Assembly (NCBI RefSeq): GCF_000171235.2
Contig: NZ_ABEA03000196.1
Coordinates: forward strand, 1-34,937
DNA: 34,937 nt
Direction: 5' to 3'
Source of the DNA: Geminisphaera colitermitum TAV2
Lineage (GTDB): Bacteria; Verrucomicrobiota; Verrucomicrobiia; Opitutales; Opitutaceae
Under the pieces are notes generated by a model. The model saw only the letters and a list, made by a program, of their open reading frames with translations, was not told the origin of the DNA and did no database searches. A program made the position numbers and the translations under genes. Shown one piece after another: positions 33,097-34,937 of the stretch (positions within the stretch are counted from its first letter, which is position 1; every line of letters begins with the position of its first letter).

Positions 33097-33570
33097 TCAG
33101 CGTCGGGCCATGTCGCCGTGCCCAATGGAATGCGCGCTGTCGAATATCGATACGCTAACCATCTGGTCAGCCCAAGGAATACGCCCCGCCAGCCGTTCGC
33201 TGGCCATCCATTGGCGGGCGATTTCGTTCGGGTCTTTTTCCACACGGCCGCGAATCAGCATCCGGGTGCCGACGTTGGGATCATAGACGAGCGTGGAACC
33301 TTTGTATTCAAAAACACATACGGCGTGGCCGATGACTTCCTTGGTGGGATTGGTCTTCCAATAAACTCCCACGACTTGCGCCCAGCGTTGTCCGGCGAGG
33401 CCGGAGCGGGCGGAGAGTGCGTCGCGGTAACATATGGAATTGATGACGCAACTGTTGGGCGCCTCGACAGTGCGGCCGGCTGGCGGCGTGGTTGCGCACC
33501 CAAATAGGGTCCACGAGAGAATCGTGAGGAGAAGGGCGCTGGAGAGTTTTTTGGAGGGAAAGGTGCTCAT
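33097..33570 (-). CDS. Small lipoprotein with a possible Cys-His-Asp papain-like core
   Basis: 157 residues. A lipoprotein signal peptide ends in TLFGC, with Cys25 as the lipidation site. The mature part has Cys41 and Cys47 (NSCVINSICYRDAL), GHAVCVFEYKG with His82 and LVYDPNVGT with Asp97. This order and spacing recall transglutaminase/papain-like cysteine peptidases. I do not recognise a named family, so the function is only a suggestion. It follows the TolC-like gene after 79 nt, where a 25-nt palindrome lies, and precedes pyrE. No Shine-Dalgarno is visible. Confidence 0.7.
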   Translation of the reverse strand: MSTFPSKKLSSALLLTILSWTLFGCATTPPAGRTVEAPNSCVINSICYRDALSARSGLAGQRWAQVVGVYWKTNPTKEVIGHAVCVFEYKGSTLVYDPNVGTRMLIRGRVEKDPNEIARQWMASERLAGRIPWADQMVSVSIFDSAHSIGHGDMARR

Positions 33571-33584
33571 GGGGATAACAACTC

Positions 33585-33609
33585 TTTATCACGGCACTGC
33601 CGTGATAAA
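33585..33609. promoter_or_regulatory. Perfect 25-nt palindrome before the lipoprotein gene
   Basis: The 12-nt arms tttatcacggca (33585-33596) and tgccgtgataaa (33598-33609) are exact inverted repeats around a single C. It lies 15-39 nt upstream of the lipoprotein ATG and 40 nt past the TolC-like stop. It could be a dimer-bound operator or an RNA hairpin controlling translation; no T-run follows for a terminator. Confidence 0.6.
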
Positions 33610-33649
33610 CTTTAGCTGATTCCCGGAGCATTTTTTTCGTCCGCGGCAT

Positions 33650-34937
33650 CTACTGCGGTAATTCGTAGCGGTCGGCGGCGGCGATGGCCCGCCGTATTCG
33701 CGCCACTGATACCAAATAATTGTAGTTGGCCTGGAGTTGGTTAAGTCGCGCGAGGGTGAGGGCAACGCGGGCTTGCAACTGGTCGAGTTGCGTGGCGGAA
33801 CCGGCGGCGTAGCGGGCGTCGGCCAGTCGCAGGGCTTCGGTGGCTTGCGAGACGACTTTGCCGGCGGCGGAGGCCAGTTCGGTGGCTTCTTGCAGGGAGG
33901 AGTGGGCGCGGCGGACTTGGACTTCGATCGAGAGGCGTTCGGATTGGAGGGCGATTTTGGCTTGTTCGAGTTGCGAGCGAGCCTGGCGCACGCGTCCGCG
34001 CGTGGCGGCGCCGTCAAAGATGGCCCAGTTGCCTTCAACGCCAACAAGCCAGCCGTCGCGCGAATCGGAGAGCGCGGAGGAGAGGGTGTCGCGGCGGACT
34101 TGGTAGCCGCCGACGAGGTCAAACTTGGGCCGGTAGTCGGCCACGGCCACGGTGACGCCAGACTCCCGGGCGCGCACGATGCGGTCGAGGCGCTGGAGTT
34201 CGGGGCGGTTTTCGAGGGCGGTCTGGATGGAGGGCAGGAGGTCGTAGCTGACGGGGGTGTAGGTGAGGGTGTCGGTGAATTCGGGCGTGCGTCCGGGGCG
34301 GAGAACGTCGGGGTTGGTATAACCGAGGGCGCGGCGGAGTTCGTCGATGGCGATGCGATAGTTGTTGCGCGCGGTGATGAGTCCGGGCTGGGCGTTGGCG
34401 AGTTCGACTTCGGCGCGGAGGACGTCGAAGTGGGAAACGGAGCCGGCTTCGTAGCGGTTGGTCGCGGTCTGGAGCTGTTCTTTGAGGAGGTCGATGTTTT
34501 CCTGCTGCACGCCGATTTGTTCGCGGGCGAGGAGGACGTCGTAGTAGCGGGTGCGGACGTCGAGGAGGGCGTCGCTGATGATGGCTTGGAGAGAGAGGAT
34601 GGCGGCCTGGCGAACAAGGGTCTGGGCGTCGAGCGCGGCGCGAATGCCGCCGCCTGAGTAAAGCGCCTGGCGGACGGTGAGCGCGATGCCCCAGTCTTGG
34701 TCGCGGTCTCCGATGTGGGTGGAGATTTCCTTGTCGTTGAGTCCGTAGTTGCCGGTCAATGACAGGTGGGGGATGGCCTGGGCGCGGACTTCAATGATGA
34801 CGCCTTCTTGTTCCTCGATTTGTTCGCGGGCCTGGCGGATGGCGTAGTTGTGTTCAAGGGCAAAGTCGAGGGCGGCCTGGAGGGAGAGTTGGTGCGGGAT
34901 GGTGGGCGCGTCGGTCAGGGGGGCGGGCGGCGGGAGG
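33650..34937 (-). CDS. TolC-family outer-membrane efflux protein (5' end cut by the window)
   Basis: The open frame runs to the window edge. Beyond the first possible internal start it continues as SLQAALDFALEHNYAIRQAREQIEEQEGVIIEVRAQ, the typical opening repeat of TolC proteins, so the real start and signal peptide lie outside. About 429 residues are present. Two OEP repeats are seen, with long coiled-coil helices (LLKEQLQTATNRYEAGSVSHFDVLRAEVELANAQ and later EALRLADARYAAGSATQLDQLQARVALTLARLNQLQANYNYL). It would form the outer-membrane channel of a tripartite efflux or secretion system, whose other parts are not in the window. Confidence 0.9.
   Translation of the reverse strand, partial: LPPPAPLTDAPTIPHQLSLQAALDFALEHNYAIRQAREQIEEQEGVIIEVRAQAIPHLSLTGNYGLNDKEISTHIGDRDQDWGIALTVRQALYSGGGIRAALDAQTLVRQAAILSLQAIISDALLDVRTRYYDVLLAREQIGVQQENIDLLKEQLQTATNRYEAGSVSHFDVLRAEVELANAQPGLITARNNYRIAIDELRRALGYTNPDVLRPGRTPEFTDTLTYTPVSYDLLPSIQTALENRPELQRLDRIVRARESGVTVAVADYRPKFDLVGGYQVRRDTLSSALSDSRDGWLVGVEGNWAIFDGAATRGRVRQARSQLEQAKIALQSERLSIEVQVRRAHSSLQEATELASAAGKVVSQATEALRLADARYAAGSATQLDQLQARVALTLARLNQLQANYNYLVSVARIRRAIAAADRYELPQ

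Noticed and set aside
32850-33245. N-terminal extension of pyrE
   Set aside because: The extension is translated palindrome and poly-C leader with no similarity to the family. The family N-terminus begins at 32849.

Overview
The window reads as a chromosomal segment of a high-GC Gram-negative bacterium, most likely Verrucomicrobiota of the Opitutales/Opitutaceae type. That placement is an inference. It rests on a PEP-CTERM exported protein, a type II pseudopilin with the H-X9-DG tail, a UroD-like methyltransferase inside a sugar-hydrolase operon, TamA/TamB outer-membrane assembly, and the near absence of Shine-Dalgarno sequences. No rRNA, tRNA, CRISPR, phage or transposase gene was seen.

Layout. 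0-2.5 kb: a small exported protein and NAD-type malic enzyme, closed by a strong terminator. 2.5-13.3 kb, all on the minus strand: M3 oligopeptidase, tamB, tamA, scpB and pheA. tamB is split by a frameshift exactly at a G(12) tract. 13.4-22.5 kb, minus strand: a glycan-processing cluster of FAD oxidoreductase, pseudopilin, LamG/PEP-CTERM protein, GH110-like alpha-galactosidase, sialidase-like BNR protein, UroD-like methyltransferase and a CE7-type acetyl esterase. An AraC regulator is divergent from it. 23.6-28.4 kb, plus strand: a frameshifted M14/AstE-like peptidase, a glycerophosphodiester phosphodiesterase, a Na/Pi symporter and a DUF4143-type ATPase. 28.6-34.9 kb, minus strand: mpl, parE, pyrE, a small lipoprotein and a TolC-like protein cut by the window edge.

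Two layers of structure are not explained by the genes. First, there are many poly-G/poly-C tracts (8 to 23 nt), both inside essential-type genes (scpB, mpl, tamA, tamB) and in leaders. Those in leaders are always poly-C on the sense strand. At least one tract (tamB) currently sets an OFF frame. Second, there is a set of palindromic repeat elements with 24-34 nt arms sitting between genes. One is inserted in frame inside the M3 peptidase gene, and another forms the 3' end of scpB.

In addition, the DUF4143 ATPase gene is bracketed by a 41-bp direct repeat (37/41). One copy is the real 3' end of mpl and the other is an mpl tail remnant, which marks the ATPase as a likely inserted cassette.
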